Positions 34,168-44,234 of a stretch of 64,000 nucleotides of DNA are shown one piece after another. This DNA is from Clostridia bacterium (lineage in GTDB: Bacteria > Bacillota > Clostridia > Oscillospirales > Acutalibacteraceae). Location: assembly GCA_017507805.1 (NCBI GenBank), contig JAFWAC010000024.1, forward strand, positions 62,001 through 126,000. The letters run 5' to 3'. Numbering within the stretch: the first letter of the stretch is position 1; the number at the start of each line of letters is the position of its first letter. The notes beneath the pieces were generated by a model. The model was not told the DNA's origin and ran no database searches. It saw nothing but the letters and a program-made list of their open reading frames with translations. The position numbers and the translations under genes were made by a program.

Positions 34168-36884
34168 AACGGCTGATAGCGGTTATCGCAGTAATACTTA
34201 TAACGGTTGGTTCTGTTGTGCCGATTTCTGTATGTGCCACTTCGGCAGAGGAAAATTTTCACCGTATCGGTGAAAACAGCAGTTTTTCCTCCGGGATTAC
34301 GGTTGCTAATGAAGGTGAATATACCGTAAGACTTAAATATAAATGTGATTTAAACAGCAGTGCAGACCCTGTAATTGGTTTGCTGATAGACGGAGTATAT
34401 CCGTTTGAGGGGGCGGAAAAAATCACACTTGACCGTGGGTGGAAGGATAACGCTGAACAGCGTTATGACATACAGGGAAATGAAATCCGCCCTTCGCAGT
34501 TGCAGGCAGATGTTATTTTCGAAAAAATATTGAAGGATAATAGTGTTGCTTCGGATGATGTATACCTTTTTGAGCTTAATTCGGGTATTCACAAGGTTAC
34601 TGTTATAACATACGAGCAACCGATAGAGCTTTATTCGGTAGAGTTGGTTGAGTTTGAAAATTTGCCTGAATACAGCAAAGCGGTAGAGCAATACCGCGCA
34701 TTGGGAGCAAAGGAAATACTTGATGTAAATCCGATTTTAATTCAGGCAGAAAAACCGTCTTTAAAGTCGGCGCAGTCCTTGCTTTCGGTTAATGACCGCG
34801 CTTCAAGTATTACTCAGCCCTATGATGCGGTTAAGGCACGCTATAATTGTATTGGGGGAGGCCGTTGGTCAGAAAACGGTCAATGGCTTGAATGGGAAAT
34901 AAATATTCCGCAAACGGGACTTTATCCGATAGCATTGCGTTGGAAGCAGGACCAAAAGAATAACGATATTTCTTCAAGAGCAATTTATATTGACGGTGAA
35001 ATTCCTTTTAAAGAAGCGGCAACCCTCGAATTTCCCTATAGCAACAAATGGCAGGTTTCTTTTATAGGCGAAAAGGAAACAGAGGGCGGTTATTTGTTTT
35101 ATCTTACAGAGGGTAAACACACACTGCGTTTAGAGGCGACAATAGGCCGCCAGAAGGAGCTTATAGCCGATATGCAGCGGATTATAGGGCAGGCTAATCA
35201 GCTTTATCTTGATATTGTTATGGTTACGGGTCCATCACCGGATATTAACCGTGATTACGATTATGAAAAGCTTATTCCTGATACCTTGAAGGAAATGCTT
35301 CAGGTGAGTAAGGAGCTTAAAGGGCTTGAGGCTGAGGTGATTACACTTTCAGGCGAAAGCGGTCAAAATACCTCATCTATAAAACGGCTTTACGGTGTTA
35401 TTGATAAAATGACAGAGGACAGTGAGACTATATCGCGCCGTTTAGGTGATTTTCAGGATGCGATTTCCTCTTTAGCCGTTTCCCTTACTGATATGCGTTC
35501 TCAGCCGCTTACGGTTGATTATCTGACCTTGGGCGCAAAGAAAAACCAACTCAAGGCGGAGGGCAGTTTTTTCGCTCAGCTTATTCATTATATTAAGCAG
35601 TATATCGGTTCCTTTGCGGTGGATTACAACACCCTCGGAAACACGAAAGAATCGGATGCAGATGCGCTAAGAGTATGGCTTGGCGCGGATACCACTGTAA
35701 TAGCAGCCTCGGCGGGCGGAACAGCCGGTAGAGATCAATCGCAGATAGTGCGTGAGCTTGTGACTGATGATTTCTCATCAAATACAGGTATTCCCGTGAG
35801 TGTTCAGCTTGTAAATACAGGCTCGCTTTTGCCGGCAACCCTTGCAGGTATAGGTCCGGATGTTGCTTTGGGGCTTGCTCAAGCTACACCGGTAAATTAT
35901 GCTTTGCGTAATGCACTTTATAATTTGAGTGAATTTGAGGATTGTGCCGAGATTTTAAACGGCTTTAATGACGCGGCAGTATTACCCTTTACTTTAGATG
36001 GTTCGGTATATGCTATACCGGAGACTATGGTTTATCCTATGCTTTTTTACCGCAGCGATATACTTTCAGAATGCGGTGTGGAATTAGATGAGCTGGAAAC
36101 CTGGGACAGTCTTTTGCAGGTGGCATTGCCAAAGCTTCAAATGAAATATCTGGAGTTTGGAGTGCCAGCTACATATAACACTTTTTCTACGCTTTTACTG
36201 CAAAATGGCGGAGCAATGTATAACGAGGAGCATACTGCTTCTGCCTTTAATTCAACACAGGGAATGGCGGCTTTTAAGCTTATGACCTCGCTTTATACAG
36301 AATACCGCCTTGATTTGAGCTTTAACTTCCTCAATCGCTTCAGAAGCGGTCAAATGCCTCTTGCAATACAGGATTATACAATGTATAACCAGATTTCCGT
36401 GTATGCTCCTGAAATTGAAGGGCTTTGGGGAATGCTTCCGGTTTGCGGAATAAAGGATGCGGCAGGTCAGGTTAATCGTACCGTTGCAGGTACTATGACC
36501 GGCTGCGGAATTACCTCGTATTCCAAGCTTAAAGAGGAGGCTTGGGAGTTTGTAAAGTGGTGGACAAAGGCGGAAACCCAAATTGAATTTTCTCAGGCGC
36601 TCGAAGCGGTGTTGGGTACTGCTGCGCGTAATCCTACCGCAAATCTTGAGGCACGCGAAAGCCTTGCGTGGAGCAGTGATATAAAGGATGCATTAAGGAT
36701 GCAGGAGGCTTCACTTTCCTGTATCCCCGAAATTGCCGGTGGGTATTACAGCTCCAGAAATTATGATTTCGCATTCAGAGATGTTGTGTATGAGGGTAAA
36801 GATATTAAGGCAACCCTTAACTCTGCGGCTGAAAGCATTGATACTGAAATAGCAGAAAAAAGGAATGAATTTTACGGTGAATAA
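34164..36884 (+). CDS. Giant solute-binding protein with carbohydrate-binding-like N-terminal domains
   Basis: A 906-aa secreted protein starting at TTG, coupled to the preceding stop. After the signal peptide (about 1-27, no canonical lipobox) come two beta-rich domains (about 28-165 and 185-345) with sequence like sugar-binding jelly rolls (RWSENGQWLEWEINIPQTG; EGKHTLRLEATIG). A mostly helical segment (about 350-500) leads to a cluster 1 solute-binding domain (about 505-906; GPDVALGLAQATP, YPMLFYRSDIL, NRFRSGQMPLAI). Typical sugar-binding proteins are about 400-450 residues. The extra domains could tether it to glycan or to its partners. It precedes permease pair I. The first gene in this window is the C-terminal end of its paralogue. 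Confidence 0.82.
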   Translation: MKRLIAVIAVILITVGSVVPISVCATSAEENFHRIGENSSFSSGITVANEGEYTVRLKYKCDLNSSADPVIGLLIDGVYPFEGAEKITLDRGWKDNAEQRYDIQGNEIRPSQLQADVIFEKILKDNSVASDDVYLFELNSGIHKVTVITYEQPIELYSVELVEFENLPEYSKAVEQYRALGAKEILDVNPILIQAEKPSLKSAQSLLSVNDRASSITQPYDAVKARYNCIGGGRWSENGQWLEWEINIPQTGLYPIALRWKQDQKNNDISSRAIYIDGEIPFKEAATLEFPYSNKWQVSFIGEKETEGGYLFYLTEGKHTLRLEATIGRQKELIADMQRIIGQANQLYLDIVMVTGPSPDINRDYDYEKLIPDTLKEMLQVSKELKGLEAEVITLSGESGQNTSSIKRLYGVIDKMTEDSETISRRLGDFQDAISSLAVSLTDMRSQPLTVDYLTLGAKKNQLKAEGSFFAQLIHYIKQYIGSFAVDYNTLGNTKESDADALRVWLGADTTVIAASAGGTAGRDQSQIVRELVTDDFSSNTGIPVSVQLVNTGSLLPATLAGIGPDVALGLAQATPVNYALRNALYNLSEFEDCAEILNGFNDAAVLPFTLDGSVYAIPETMVYPMLFYRSDILSECGVELDELETWDSLLQVALPKLQMKYLEFGVPATYNTFSTLLLQNGGAMYNEEHTASAFNSTQGMAAFKLMTSLYTEYRLDLSFNFLNRFRSGQMPLAIQDYTMYNQISVYAPEIEGLWGMLPVCGIKDAAGQVNRTVAGTMTGCGITSYSKLKEEAWEFVKWWTKAETQIEFSQALEAVLGTAARNPTANLEARESLAWSSDIKDALRMQEASLSCIPEIAGGYYSSRNYDFAFRDVVYEGKDIKATLNSAAESIDTEIAEKRNEFYGE

Positions 36885-36895
36885 GGGGTGAAACA

Positions 36896-37786
36896 GTGAA
36901 GGTTAGAGGATTTTTCAGAAAATACGGCGAGGATTATCTGTTTGCATTACCGTATATGTTGCTTTTTACGGTTTTCACTGTTTTACCGGTTTTAATTTCG
37001 GTAGTTTTAAGCTTTAGTTATTTTAATGTGCTTGAATCACCTGAATTTATCGGACTTGGCAATTATACTAAGATGTTTGTAAATGACAATCTCACGGTTA
37101 AAGCCTTTTCAAATACAGTTATTATTGCTATGATTGTAGGCCCCGGAGGATATTTGCTTAGCATTGCTCTTGCGTGGATTATAAGTGAATTTCCGCGCGG
37201 ACTTCGTTCTGTGCTGACCTTGCTTTTGTATGCTCCGTCCATTTCGGGAAGTGCATATATGATATGGCAGATTATTTACAGCGGTGACCAATACGGTTGG
37301 CTTAACGGAATTTTAATGTCTCTTAATTTGATTTATGAACCGATACAATGGCTTACCGATACAAGCTATATGATGGTTGCGGCTATAATAGCAATTTTGT
37401 GGACCAGCTTAGGCACCGGCTTTTTATCCTTCATAGCAGGCTTTCAGTCTATGGACAGAAAGCTTTTCGAAGCGGCTGCCGTGGACGGAATTAAAAACCG
37501 TTTTCAGGAGCTTTGGTATATCACACTTCCGTCTATCAGACCGCAGCTTATGTTTGGCGCGGTTATGTCCATTACCGCATCATTCGGTGTGGGTGATATT
37601 ATAAATGGTCTTTTCGGATTTCCAAGTACCAATTATGCACTTTATACCGTTGTTCATATGCTTCAGGATTATGGCTCCACAAGGTTTGAGATGGGTTATG
37701 CGTCTGCTATAGCGACCGTTTTGTTCCTGTTAATGATAATCATTAATAAGGTAGTCCAAAAAGTTTTATCAAAGGTGGGGGAATAG
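36896..37786 (+). CDS. Sugar ABC transporter permease, pair I copy 2, MalF/UgpA-like
   Basis: A 296-aa permease starting at GTG behind AAGGGGTG. About six membrane segments; the EAA loop FEAAAVDGIKNRFQELWYIT lies near residues 195-214. It is highly similar to the permease at 892-1800, including SGSAYMIWQ/SGNAYFIWQ and the closing RFEMGYASAIATVLF. It belongs to the operon that starts with the LacI gene and takes ligand from the 906-aa binding protein just upstream. Confidence 0.93.
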   Translation: MKVRGFFRKYGEDYLFALPYMLLFTVFTVLPVLISVVLSFSYFNVLESPEFIGLGNYTKMFVNDNLTVKAFSNTVIIAMIVGPGGYLLSIALAWIISEFPRGLRSVLTLLLYAPSISGSAYMIWQIIYSGDQYGWLNGILMSLNLIYEPIQWLTDTSYMMVAAIIAILWTSLGTGFLSFIAGFQSMDRKLFEAAAVDGIKNRFQELWYITLPSIRPQLMFGAVMSITASFGVGDIINGLFGFPSTNYALYTVVHMLQDYGSTRFEMGYASAIATVLFLLMIIINKVVQKVLSKVGE

Positions 37787-37788
37787 GT

Positions 37789-38661
37789 ATGAAAAAAATT
37801 AAGATTCTCCCCACCTCGCATAAGGTAAACCGTTCGTTTGGCGGCACTGTCGGACTTTTTCTTTTCATTTTAACAGTAGCTTGCTTTATGGCATTACCGA
37901 TGGTGCTTATTATAAGCAATTCATTTAAGCCTTTGGATGAATTGTGGGCATTTCCTCCTAAGCTGTTTCCCGTACAGCCCACACTCCGTAATTATTCTGA
38001 TATGATGGATGTAATGGCAGATTCACTTGTTCCGTTTACACGGTATTTAAGTAATACGGTATTTATCACCTTTGCAGGTACGCTGGGACATATTATTCTT
38101 TCGTCTATGTGCGCTTTTGTTTTTGCAAAGAAAAGCTTTCCGGGACGCAAAGTGATGTTTGAAACGGTTGTTCTTACACTTATGTTTAATGCTACCGTTA
38201 CTGCTATACCTAATTATCTTGTGATGGCGAAGCTTGGCTGGATAAACACCCTGTTTTCTTTGGTGGTGCCTGCTCTTGCTTCTCCCTTGGGGCTTTATCT
38301 GATGAAGCAGTTTATGGAGCAATCCATTCCGGATGCTTTGATAGAGGCTTCCCGAGTTGACGGAGCTTCACAGTTCGTTATATTTTGGCGTATTGTAATG
38401 CCGAATGTCAAGCCTGCATGGCTTACACTTATGTTGCTTTCGGTACAAAGCCTTTGGAATATAGGAGGAACTACATATATTTTCAGCGATGAGAAAAAGA
38501 CCTTGGCTTATGCGTTGCATCAAATTACAACTGCCGGTATAGCAAGGGCAGGTGTAAGCGCCGCCGTTTCGGTGGTATTAATGAGTGTGCCTATCGGTAT
38601 TTTTCTTTTTAGTCAGAGTAAGATTATTGAAACTATGGCAGCTTCCGGCATGAAGGATTAA
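37789..38661 (+). CDS. Carbohydrate ABC transporter permease, pair I copy 2, MalG/UgpE-like
   Basis: A 290-aa permease, partner of the preceding gene with a 2-base gap. The loop LIEASRVDGASQFVIFWRIV lies near residues 183-202 and the tail is SQSKIIETMAASGMKD. Its paralogue is 1812-2693. No ATPase gene is next to it. Confidence 0.93.
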   Translation: MKKIKILPTSHKVNRSFGGTVGLFLFILTVACFMALPMVLIISNSFKPLDELWAFPPKLFPVQPTLRNYSDMMDVMADSLVPFTRYLSNTVFITFAGTLGHIILSSMCAFVFAKKSFPGRKVMFETVVLTLMFNATVTAIPNYLVMAKLGWINTLFSLVVPALASPLGLYLMKQFMEQSIPDALIEASRVDGASQFVIFWRIVMPNVKPAWLTLMLLSVQSLWNIGGTTYIFSDEKKTLAYALHQITTAGIARAGVSAAVSVVLMSVPIGIFLFSQSKIIETMAASGMKD

Positions 38662-38677
38662 CGAAAGGATGGGAAAT

Positions 38678-40759
38678 TTGATCAAAAAATTATCTTGCAT
38701 TTTGCTTGCTTTTATGTTACTCAGCCTTTGCGTGTTCACCGCCGCTGCTTCGGTTGATGTCAGTGACGGTATTGCTTATAATTCTTATACATACGATAAC
38801 GATTTTGAGCCTGTTGCCATACCTGCACCCTTTACCGCTGTGCGTGAGGTTAGCGGAGGTGTTGTCGGAGCTTCAAATTTTTTATCGCCTGCCGATATAT
38901 GCTATTCATCGGAAAGCGGATATATTTATATTGCCGATTCGGGTAACAACGCTGTTGTTGTGCTTGATAGCAATTATAACCATGTTATAACACTTTCTGT
39001 TTTTGACAACGGCGGCAAAAGCGATTCATTAATATCACCCTCAAGTATGTCAGAGCGTGACGGTAAGCTTTATGTTGCCGATACAGGTAACAGCAGAATT
39101 GTTTGTTTCAATGTATCTGATTTCAGTCTTTTGAAAATATACCCAAAGCCCGTAATTTCACAGCTCGGGGAATATAGCTATAAACCTACCAGACTTTGTG
39201 TTGATATGGCAGGCAGAATATATGTTGTGGCACAAGGTATCAATAAAGGACTGTTGTTGCTTAATGAGGAGGGCATTTTCCAGGCGTTTCTGGGTGCTCC
39301 CGATGTTGTTGTGGATTTTTGGGACGGTCTTTGGAAAAAAATATTGGGAAAAGAACAGCGAAGCGGACTTTTGAGCGCTGTACCGACAGAATATAACAGT
39401 GTTTCAATAGATGAAAAGGGCTTTCTTTATGCCACAACACAATCTCAGGATGTGGAACCGATAGTGAAGCTTAATTCACAGGGCGAAAATGTTTTATATT
39501 ACACAGATAACTATTATCCTAATGCAGACGGTTGGTACACTAAGGCAAAAATACAACCATTTGTTGTGGATATGACACAGGATGACAAGGGTAACTATTT
39601 TTTGCTCGACAGTAAAACAGGTAGAATATACGGCTATGATGTGCAAGGAAATATGCTCTACGCCTTCAGCGGTATCGGTCGGCAGATAGGCACCTCTTAT
39701 TCTCCGTGTGCCATTGAATATATTGACGGAAAGCTTATAGTGTTAGACGGTTTTTACGGCACCTTCACTATATATGAGCGCACAGAATTTGGTAATGATA
39801 TTTATCTTGCAAGCTCTTATATGGAAATGGGCGACTATGAGCAGGCAGAAATTTATTGGAATAATGTATACCGCACAGTTCCTGCTTATATACCTGCCTG
39901 TATAGGCATTGGCAGAATTGCTACATATAACGGGGAATATACCGAGGCTTTGTCAATGCTGGAATATACCCAAAGCAAGGACTACTATTCCGAGGCTTTC
40001 GTTCTTTTCAGAAAGACAGTAATGCAGCAACAATTTGATACTGTTGTAATTGTGCTGACAATTATCGGGGTTGCTGCAGTTGCCATTATGGTTCTGCAAA
40101 GAAAAAAGAAAATTTTCTCTGCTGTTTTAAACAATAAATTAATTTCCGATTACAGGTATGCTTCTTATTGCTGTTTTCATCCCTTTGACGGTTTTTGGGA
40201 TTTGAAGCGCGAAAAGAGAGGAAATTTGCGTACCGCAAATATACTTTTTCTTTTGTTTACAGTTCTGTGTGCTTTGCGAATCCAAATGTCGGGATTTTTA
40301 TTCTCCAACGGTAATAACGGAGATATAAATGTCATCGTTGAGCTTCTTAAGGTATTGCTTCCTCTCATACTTTGGTGTATTTCCAATTGGTGCTTTACTA
40401 CCTTGATGGACGGTGAGGGAAGCTTTAAGGATATTTATATCGCTTTATGCTATTCCTTAAAGCCGTATATTACGGCGGCGGTACCGTTGCTGTTGCTTTC
40501 ACATTTTTTAACTGCCGAGGAAGCATTTATATATACCACCCTTGACCAAATTGTTTGGATATGGGTGATAGCACTTATATTTTTAAGTATGGTTACAACA
40601 CACGATTATTCGATGTCTAAGGGTGTTTTAACGGCAATTCTTTCTTTGGTCGGAGTTGCGCTGATGATATTTATAGGCATTGTATTTTCAAATATGGTTG
40701 AGGATTTTATTGAGTTTGCAGGCGATATTTATCGTGAGCTTATGTATCGGTTTTATTGA
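38678..40759 (+). CDS. NHL-repeat / TPR / Yip1-domain membrane protein, copy 2
   Basis: I prefer TTG 38678 (693 aa), 4-5 bases after GGATGGG; an ATG nine bases upstream has its site too close. The order matches 2709-4778: signal peptide (about 1-25), NHL-type propeller (about 50-365, with IYIADSGNNAVVVLD and LYVADTGNSRIVCF blades), a TPR-like segment (about 375-445), a membrane helix (about 455-475) and a Yip1-like multi-helix domain (about 490-685, starting at HPFDGFWDLKRE). The Yip1 part is divergent between the copies while the propeller motifs are kept. Its likely job is at the cell surface, linked to the two permease pairs; the mechanism is unknown. Confidence 0.8.
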   Translation: MIKKLSCILLAFMLLSLCVFTAAASVDVSDGIAYNSYTYDNDFEPVAIPAPFTAVREVSGGVVGASNFLSPADICYSSESGYIYIADSGNNAVVVLDSNYNHVITLSVFDNGGKSDSLISPSSMSERDGKLYVADTGNSRIVCFNVSDFSLLKIYPKPVISQLGEYSYKPTRLCVDMAGRIYVVAQGINKGLLLLNEEGIFQAFLGAPDVVVDFWDGLWKKILGKEQRSGLLSAVPTEYNSVSIDEKGFLYATTQSQDVEPIVKLNSQGENVLYYTDNYYPNADGWYTKAKIQPFVVDMTQDDKGNYFLLDSKTGRIYGYDVQGNMLYAFSGIGRQIGTSYSPCAIEYIDGKLIVLDGFYGTFTIYERTEFGNDIYLASSYMEMGDYEQAEIYWNNVYRTVPAYIPACIGIGRIATYNGEYTEALSMLEYTQSKDYYSEAFVLFRKTVMQQQFDTVVIVLTIIGVAAVAIMVLQRKKKIFSAVLNNKLISDYRYASYCCFHPFDGFWDLKREKRGNLRTANILFLLFTVLCALRIQMSGFLFSNGNNGDINVIVELLKVLLPLILWCISNWCFTTLMDGEGSFKDIYIALCYSLKPYITAAVPLLLLSHFLTAEEAFIYTTLDQIVWIWVIALIFLSMVTTHDYSMSKGVLTAILSLVGVALMIFIGIVFSNMVEDFIEFAGDIYRELMYRFY

Positions 40760-40770
40760 GGTGGGGAATT

Positions 40771-43320
40771 ATGAAAAATATTAAAATATTCTTTGCTCCG
40801 CTTTGTACCGTACTTGCACTTTGCTGTTTTATAAGCGGTTGCGGATTGAAGGCTTCTAACCCCATTAAGCAAACCGTTTCTGAGAATGGCATTAAATGGT
40901 CACAAGCAACGGATTCTGTTTTGCTTGAAAATGACCGTATTGCATTCCGACTTGATGCTTCTACATCCCATTTCAAAGTCAGGGATAAGCTTATGGGTGT
41001 GGAATATATTTCCGTACCCGACAGCTGTGCGGAGCTTGATGAAACATATTCATCGGTATCAAGTGAAATAGCCGTTAAATATTATGAAAGCACCTCAGGA
41101 ACCACAAATTATATTTATTCGGGTATAAACAGTGTGGATTACGGCGCTTTTAAGGTAGAGGCTGCCGATAATGCAGTGCGTGTTACATATACTCTGCGTT
41201 TTACAGAGCAGGCGGTTCTGGCACCGGTGGTATTAACCGAGGAACGCTTTGAAGAATTGCTTGAAAATATGGAAGCTTCGCATCAGCGCAAGATGAGGCT
41301 TTACTATAAAAAGTATTCGCCCGAAAAAAAGACCGAAAAATATAAGGAATACCTGAAGCAGTACGATTATCTTGAAAAAAATGCTCTTTATATTTTCAAA
41401 ACCAATGCTACCGAGCTTGATAAAATTGAGGTTTCGGAATATGTGCTTGGCGCAGGATACAGCGACAGTAGATATGTTGAGGATCTGGAACAGATAGGTG
41501 TTGAAAATGAGGATATTGATTTGCCGCTTTCCTATGTGATTCCTGTTGAATATCGGTTGGAGCCTGACGGCTTTACTGCTGAAATTCGCACGGATTTGAT
41601 ACAAATCGGAAACCCAAGGTATGAAATCAATGAAATCCTACTTTTGCCTTGGCTTGGCACGGCTCAAAAATCAAGCGGGGGATTTGCTGTTTTACCGGAT
41701 GGTAGCGGCGCGGTTGTAAATTTTGACTGTGCTGACGATGCGGTTTACAGCAACCGCTTCTTCGGCAGTGATCCTGCAAAGGATTCTGAGGCTTCTTCAA
41801 AGCTGATACAAAACTCCTGTATGAATATGGCGGCTGCAAATTTCGGCACAGGCTCGTTTCTGGCTGTTGTCGAGAGCTGTGCTGCACAAGGCTCATATAA
41901 TTTAAAAAGACAGGGTAAGGGAAATTATCAGGATAGTGTGTATATGTCGTTTGAGGTGTATAACTCTGATGAAACACCTATACGGCGCGAGAAATCTCTG
42001 TTTCTTGTATCGGATGTTGCAGTTTCGGAAAATCCGTCTGTACGGTATATATTGTTAGGAAAGACATCGCCTTGGGAAATCGGAACGGCATATAAAAATT
42101 ATCTTATAAGCAAGGGCGTTCTTGCGAAAGAAAAGACCTCGGAATATCCTATCTATCTTGAGTTTACAGGGTATATCACGGTTCCCGCCTCATTCCTTGG
42201 TATTCCTTATGAAAAAAAGGTTACACTTTCCACTCTTAAGGATATAACAGACTATGTTGAACGCCTTAGCGCCCAAGGTATTAAAAATATTGTTATCCGC
42301 TTGAAAAACTTTGGTTTCGGTGGGGAAAAGCATAAAATTCAAAATAAGTTTTCACTTTATTCGGGGGTTGGTACTGCAGATGAGCTTGTTGCATTGTCGA
42401 AGCTTCTGAATGGATTAGGCGGAAAATTGTATCTTGAAAATGATTGCTCGGTTATATACAGAGATACATTATTTGACGGATTTTATACCTTTAAAAATAC
42501 CGCAAGACAGCTTGATAACACAATAGCAACAAAGCACAGCTTTAATCTTGTGACCGGAGAAAAGGACAACGACGAGCTTTCCGGTTACTATGTTGCCCCT
42601 GCGTACTACAAAACAGTCGCAACCGGTTTTGCAGGCTCTGCATTGGAGAAGTTCGGAGCTGACAGCTTTGGAATTTCACTTAGCTTCGCCGGCAAGACAG
42701 TTATATCCGATTTTTCTGACACGCATATATCTGACCGTTGTGCAACGGTAGGCTATATTAAAAATACGGTGTCAGCAGTAAACGAGCTTGTACCCGGTGT
42801 TATGACCGATGTGGGCAACATATATGCATTGGGACTTGCAGAGCATATTTTGAATATGCCGCTTTCATCTTCAATGCTTAATATACAAAGCTATTCTTTG
42901 CCTGTTTATCAAATGGCTGTTCGTTCTTATATTGATTATGCCGGAAATGCAATAAATATTAACGCTGACCCTATAAGGGAGTATTTGCGCAGTGCCGCTG
43001 TCGGTGGCAGCCTTTATTACTCCTTTATCACTCGCACAGATGCATTGCTTGAGGTGGGTGCAGGTCAAAAGGCATATCCGGGCGGTTGCAATGAATATTT
43101 TGATACGCTGGTTAAACAATATGGCAAAATGTATAGCTTAAACAAGGCGGTCTCGGGTGCGGAAATTGCTGAATACCGACCTTTGAGCGAAAATGTTTTT
43201 ATCACAGCTTATGATAGCGGTGTCAGTGTGATCACTAATTTTTCGGATGGTGCATTTCAATATAAAGGACAGACGGTAAATGCTTATGAGTTTATCTGTG
43301 AGGAGGGGGAAATCAGTTGA
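40771..43320 (+). CDS. DUF5696-type surface lipoprotein, copy 2
   Basis: The start is ATG 40771 (849 aa) behind GAGGTGGGG, rather than a TTG 15 bases upstream. The lipobox is ISGC (Cys about 24). It is longer than 4790-7027 by about 100 residues, mostly in a charged Lys/Glu-rich helical insertion at about 150-215. The shared signature LLPWLGTAQKSSGGFAVLPDGSGAVVNF is followed by a predicted TIM barrel (about 470-800). Activity is unknown; a sugar-processing or sugar-holding role is inferred from position. The stop overlaps the TTG start of permease pair II by 4 bases. Confidence 0.72.
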   Translation: MKNIKIFFAPLCTVLALCCFISGCGLKASNPIKQTVSENGIKWSQATDSVLLENDRIAFRLDASTSHFKVRDKLMGVEYISVPDSCAELDETYSSVSSEIAVKYYESTSGTTNYIYSGINSVDYGAFKVEAADNAVRVTYTLRFTEQAVLAPVVLTEERFEELLENMEASHQRKMRLYYKKYSPEKKTEKYKEYLKQYDYLEKNALYIFKTNATELDKIEVSEYVLGAGYSDSRYVEDLEQIGVENEDIDLPLSYVIPVEYRLEPDGFTAEIRTDLIQIGNPRYEINEILLLPWLGTAQKSSGGFAVLPDGSGAVVNFDCADDAVYSNRFFGSDPAKDSEASSKLIQNSCMNMAAANFGTGSFLAVVESCAAQGSYNLKRQGKGNYQDSVYMSFEVYNSDETPIRREKSLFLVSDVAVSENPSVRYILLGKTSPWEIGTAYKNYLISKGVLAKEKTSEYPIYLEFTGYITVPASFLGIPYEKKVTLSTLKDITDYVERLSAQGIKNIVIRLKNFGFGGEKHKIQNKFSLYSGVGTADELVALSKLLNGLGGKLYLENDCSVIYRDTLFDGFYTFKNTARQLDNTIATKHSFNLVTGEKDNDELSGYYVAPAYYKTVATGFAGSALEKFGADSFGISLSFAGKTVISDFSDTHISDRCATVGYIKNTVSAVNELVPGVMTDVGNIYALGLAEHILNMPLSSSMLNIQSYSLPVYQMAVRSYIDYAGNAININADPIREYLRSAAVGGSLYYSFITRTDALLEVGAGQKAYPGGCNEYFDTLVKQYGKMYSLNKAVSGAEIAEYRPLSENVFITAYDSGVSVITNFSDGAFQYKGQTVNAYEFICEEGEIS

Positions 43321-44231
43321 GATTATCAGGTTCAGGCAAAAAAATAATTTCCCTCGAAAGACGGAAAATAAGGGCGGCTTACCTTTTTATATTGCCTCTT
43401 ATAATCGGTATTGCGTTTTTCTTTGTTCCTAATATGGTAAAAAGCTTTTGGTTTTCTCTGAATGAAATCAATATTTTGGGCGGCGGTAACGGGTATTCAC
43501 TCACCTTTAAGGGAATAGTAAGCTATCATAAAGCACTTTTCGAGGATTCCCACTTCGTGAGATATGCAGTTGAGTCGCTTGGTAAGATAATCGTAAGAGT
43601 ACCCACGATTTTGATTTTTTCACTTTTTATAGCCTCTATATTAAATCAAAAATTCAGAGGGCGCATAGTTGCAAGAACGGTGTTTTTTGTACCTGTAATT
43701 CTTGCGACAGGTATAGTTGGACTTCTAAACAGTTGGGATCTTTCTTATTATATGGGATCGGATGCAATGTCCGATGCCATAGGCGGCTCCCAATTTGCCC
43801 TTAGCGAATTTCTTGCTTCTCTTGATTTTAATGAAACCCTTATGGAGGTTGTAACCTCCGCCGCAAGCGGAATATCATCCATAGTGAATGCATCGGGATT
43901 GCAGATTTTCATATTCCTTGCGGCATTCCAAGAGGTGCCCGAAGCGCTGTTTGAGGCGGCTTATGTTGAAGGCTGCACAGGCTGGGAGGTTTTTTGGAAA
44001 ATAACATTTCCGATGGTCTCGCCTCAACTTGCGGTAAATGCGGTTTACACCGTTGTAGATTCCTTTACCCAATCAAACGATACACTTTTTACTTATATAG
44101 AGGAATTGGCTTTTTCACAAAATCAGTATTCGACAGCTATGGCAATGTATATCATTTACCTCACAGGGCTTGGACTTATTATGGCGGTTGTGGCAACAGC
44201 CCTTGCACGCATGATAAAGAACGGGAGGTAG
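43317..44231 (+). CDS. Sugar ABC transporter permease, pair II copy 2, first subunit
   Basis: A 304-aa permease, TTG start behind GAGGAGGGGGA and overlapping the previous stop. About six membrane segments; the EAA loop LFEAAYVEGCTGWEVFWKIT lies near residues 211-230. It matches 7024-7938 in length and motif order, including the long insertion between membrane segments 3 and 4. The next gene is its partner. Confidence 0.92.
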   Translation: MRLSGSGKKIISLERRKIRAAYLFILPLIIGIAFFFVPNMVKSFWFSLNEINILGGGNGYSLTFKGIVSYHKALFEDSHFVRYAVESLGKIIVRVPTILIFSLFIASILNQKFRGRIVARTVFFVPVILATGIVGLLNSWDLSYYMGSDAMSDAIGGSQFALSEFLASLDFNETLMEVVTSAASGISSIVNASGLQIFIFLAAFQEVPEALFEAAYVEGCTGWEVFWKITFPMVSPQLAVNAVYTVVDSFTQSNDTLFTYIEELAFSQNQYSTAMAMYIIYLTGLGLIMAVVATALARMIKNGR

Positions 44232-44234
44232 ACT

